Source: an uncultured Lachnospiraceae bacterium | GTDB lineage: Bacteria; Bacillota; Clostridia; Lachnospirales; Lachnospiraceae | Assembly: GCA_947177515.1 (NCBI GenBank) | Contig: CAMWUU010000235.1 | Span: 1-5,909 of the forward strand | DNA: 5,909 nt | Reading direction: 5' to 3' | Shown: positions 5,464-5,909 of the stretch, piece after piece | Layout of the letters: every line of letters begins with the position of its first letter | Numbering within the stretch: position 1 is the first letter of the stretch | Program-made: the position numbers and the translations under genes | The notes under the pieces: generated by a model | The model's input: the letters and a program-made list of their open reading frames with translations, nothing else | The model's database searches: none | What the model was told of the DNA's origin: nothing

Positions 5464-5480
5464 ATATTTATACCCATGCA

Positions 5481-5502
5481 TATTGCAGACCTGCCTGCGA
5501 TA
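5481..5502. promoter_or_regulatory. Operator-like imperfect dyad upstream of the cellulase gene
   Basis: TATTGCAG (5481-5488) and CTGCGATA (5495-5502) are inverted arms matching at 7 of 8 positions around ACCTGC, some 32-53 bases before the cellulase start. The place suits a regulator site. No convincing -35/-10 pair was found in the 121-nt gap 5450-5570, so its relation to a promoter is unknown. Confidence 0.3.
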
Positions 5503-5570
5503 ATACATGAATGAATAATTTGAAAGTGTTTTTTTCAAGCTGTATGTCCTGAGGGGTTCTTTTTCAGAAG

Positions 5571-5909
5571 TTAAGCAGTTTTGCTTTTGTTACTGTCGGC
5601 AAGTGCTTCGAATTCCTTTGTCACTTTGCCAAAGCTTGTAAGGAGTTTTGGTGAGAAAACGCCGCATTCCCCATTGATAATCATCTGTGCAGCCTTGTCT
5701 TTCGGGAAAGGTTTTTTATAGCAGCGCTCGCTTACTAGGGCATCATAGACATCCGCTACTGAAACAAGCTGGGCGGAAACAGGGATTTCATCCCCTTTTA
5801 AGCCGTCCGGGTAGCCCCTGCCATCGAAACGCTCATGGTGGTGGCGGCAGATATCGTAGGCGTATTGGCGGTATTCATCTTCCCAGATGCCCTCTATATT
5901 GTTTAATAC
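5571..5909 (-). CDS. HD-GYP domain protein, C-terminal fragment (predicted c-di-GMP phosphodiesterase)
   Basis: The last 112 residues of a protein that runs off the right edge of the window; the frame is open to base 5909 and ends at TAA (5571-5573). The fragment carries the second half of an HD-GYP domain: HHERFDGRGYP (fragment residues 24-34) with the HHE and GYP signatures, DGLKGDEIP (35-43), VADVYDAL (51-58) with the conserved Asp pair, and NGECGVFSPKLL (79-90). HD-GYP proteins hydrolyse cyclic di-GMP at a two- or three-metal centre. The upstream half, including the first metal-binding His and HD residues and any receiver, GGDEF or sensor domain, is not visible, so activity and input signal cannot be judged. 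The cellulase starts 121 nt downstream on the same strand with no clear terminator between, so the two could share a transcript. Confidence 0.85.
   Translation of the reverse strand, partial: VLNNIEGIWEDEYRQYAYDICRHHHERFDGRGYPDGLKGDEIPVSAQLVSVADVYDALVSERCYKKPFPKDKAAQMIINGECGVFSPKLLTSFGKVTKEFEALADSNKSKTA

Noticed and set aside
5467..5472. TATAAA on the minus strand as the cellulase -10
   Set aside because: The start point would fall inside the ribosome site at 5458-5463, and no -35 is present at a suitable distance.
5520..5538. TTGAAA/TTTCAA inverted repeat as a terminator for the HD-GYP gene
   Set aside because: The stem is only 6 bp and mostly A-T, with no T-run after it on the minus strand.

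Overview
The window looks like part of a Clostridia chromosome, most likely Lachnospiraceae. This rests on a BceB-type FtsX permease, a RpoD/SigA-type sigma factor with a short acidic N-terminus, a GH5-CBM3 cellulase on a Pro/Thr stalk, an HD-GYP protein ending in a Lachnospiraceae-like motif, and purine-rich GGAGG ribosome sites before every complete gene. The genus cannot be fixed from the sequence.

Layout. The left end (1-938, + strand) is the C-terminal part of an ABC-transporter permease cut by the window edge. It converges on a minus-strand group, and a strong stem-loop terminator (996-1044) separates the two. Reading leftward, the minus-strand genes are: the C-terminal fragment of an HD-GYP phosphodiesterase (5571-5909, cut by the right edge), a membrane-anchored or secreted cellulase (3329-5449), a vegetative-type sigma-70 factor (1826-2938), and a PlsC-type acyltransferase (1055-1774). 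The sigma factor and acyltransferase are 51 nt apart with no visible terminator between them, so they are probably co-transcribed.

The least ordinary stretch is the 390-nt gap 2939-3328 upstream of the sigma gene. It holds no convincing gene. It contains an imperfect direct duplication of about 85 nt (2991-3075 and 3145-3230), and each copy ends, on the minus strand, in a -10-like hexamer preceded by an ATGT...ACAT dyad. It also holds several perfect short palindromes, a 20-bp dyad (3273-3292) and two extended -10 elements (TGGTATAAT, TGGTATACT). This looks like a multi-promoter, multi-operator control region for a sigma factor.

The sigma gene lacks its usual dnaG neighbour and differs from textbook RpoD at some well-conserved positions, so it may be a second RpoD-like sigma factor rather than the housekeeping copy. 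No mobile element, CRISPR array, tRNA or rRNA was seen. No clearly new multi-gene system can be demonstrated here; the strongest leads are the sigma factor and its duplicated control region.
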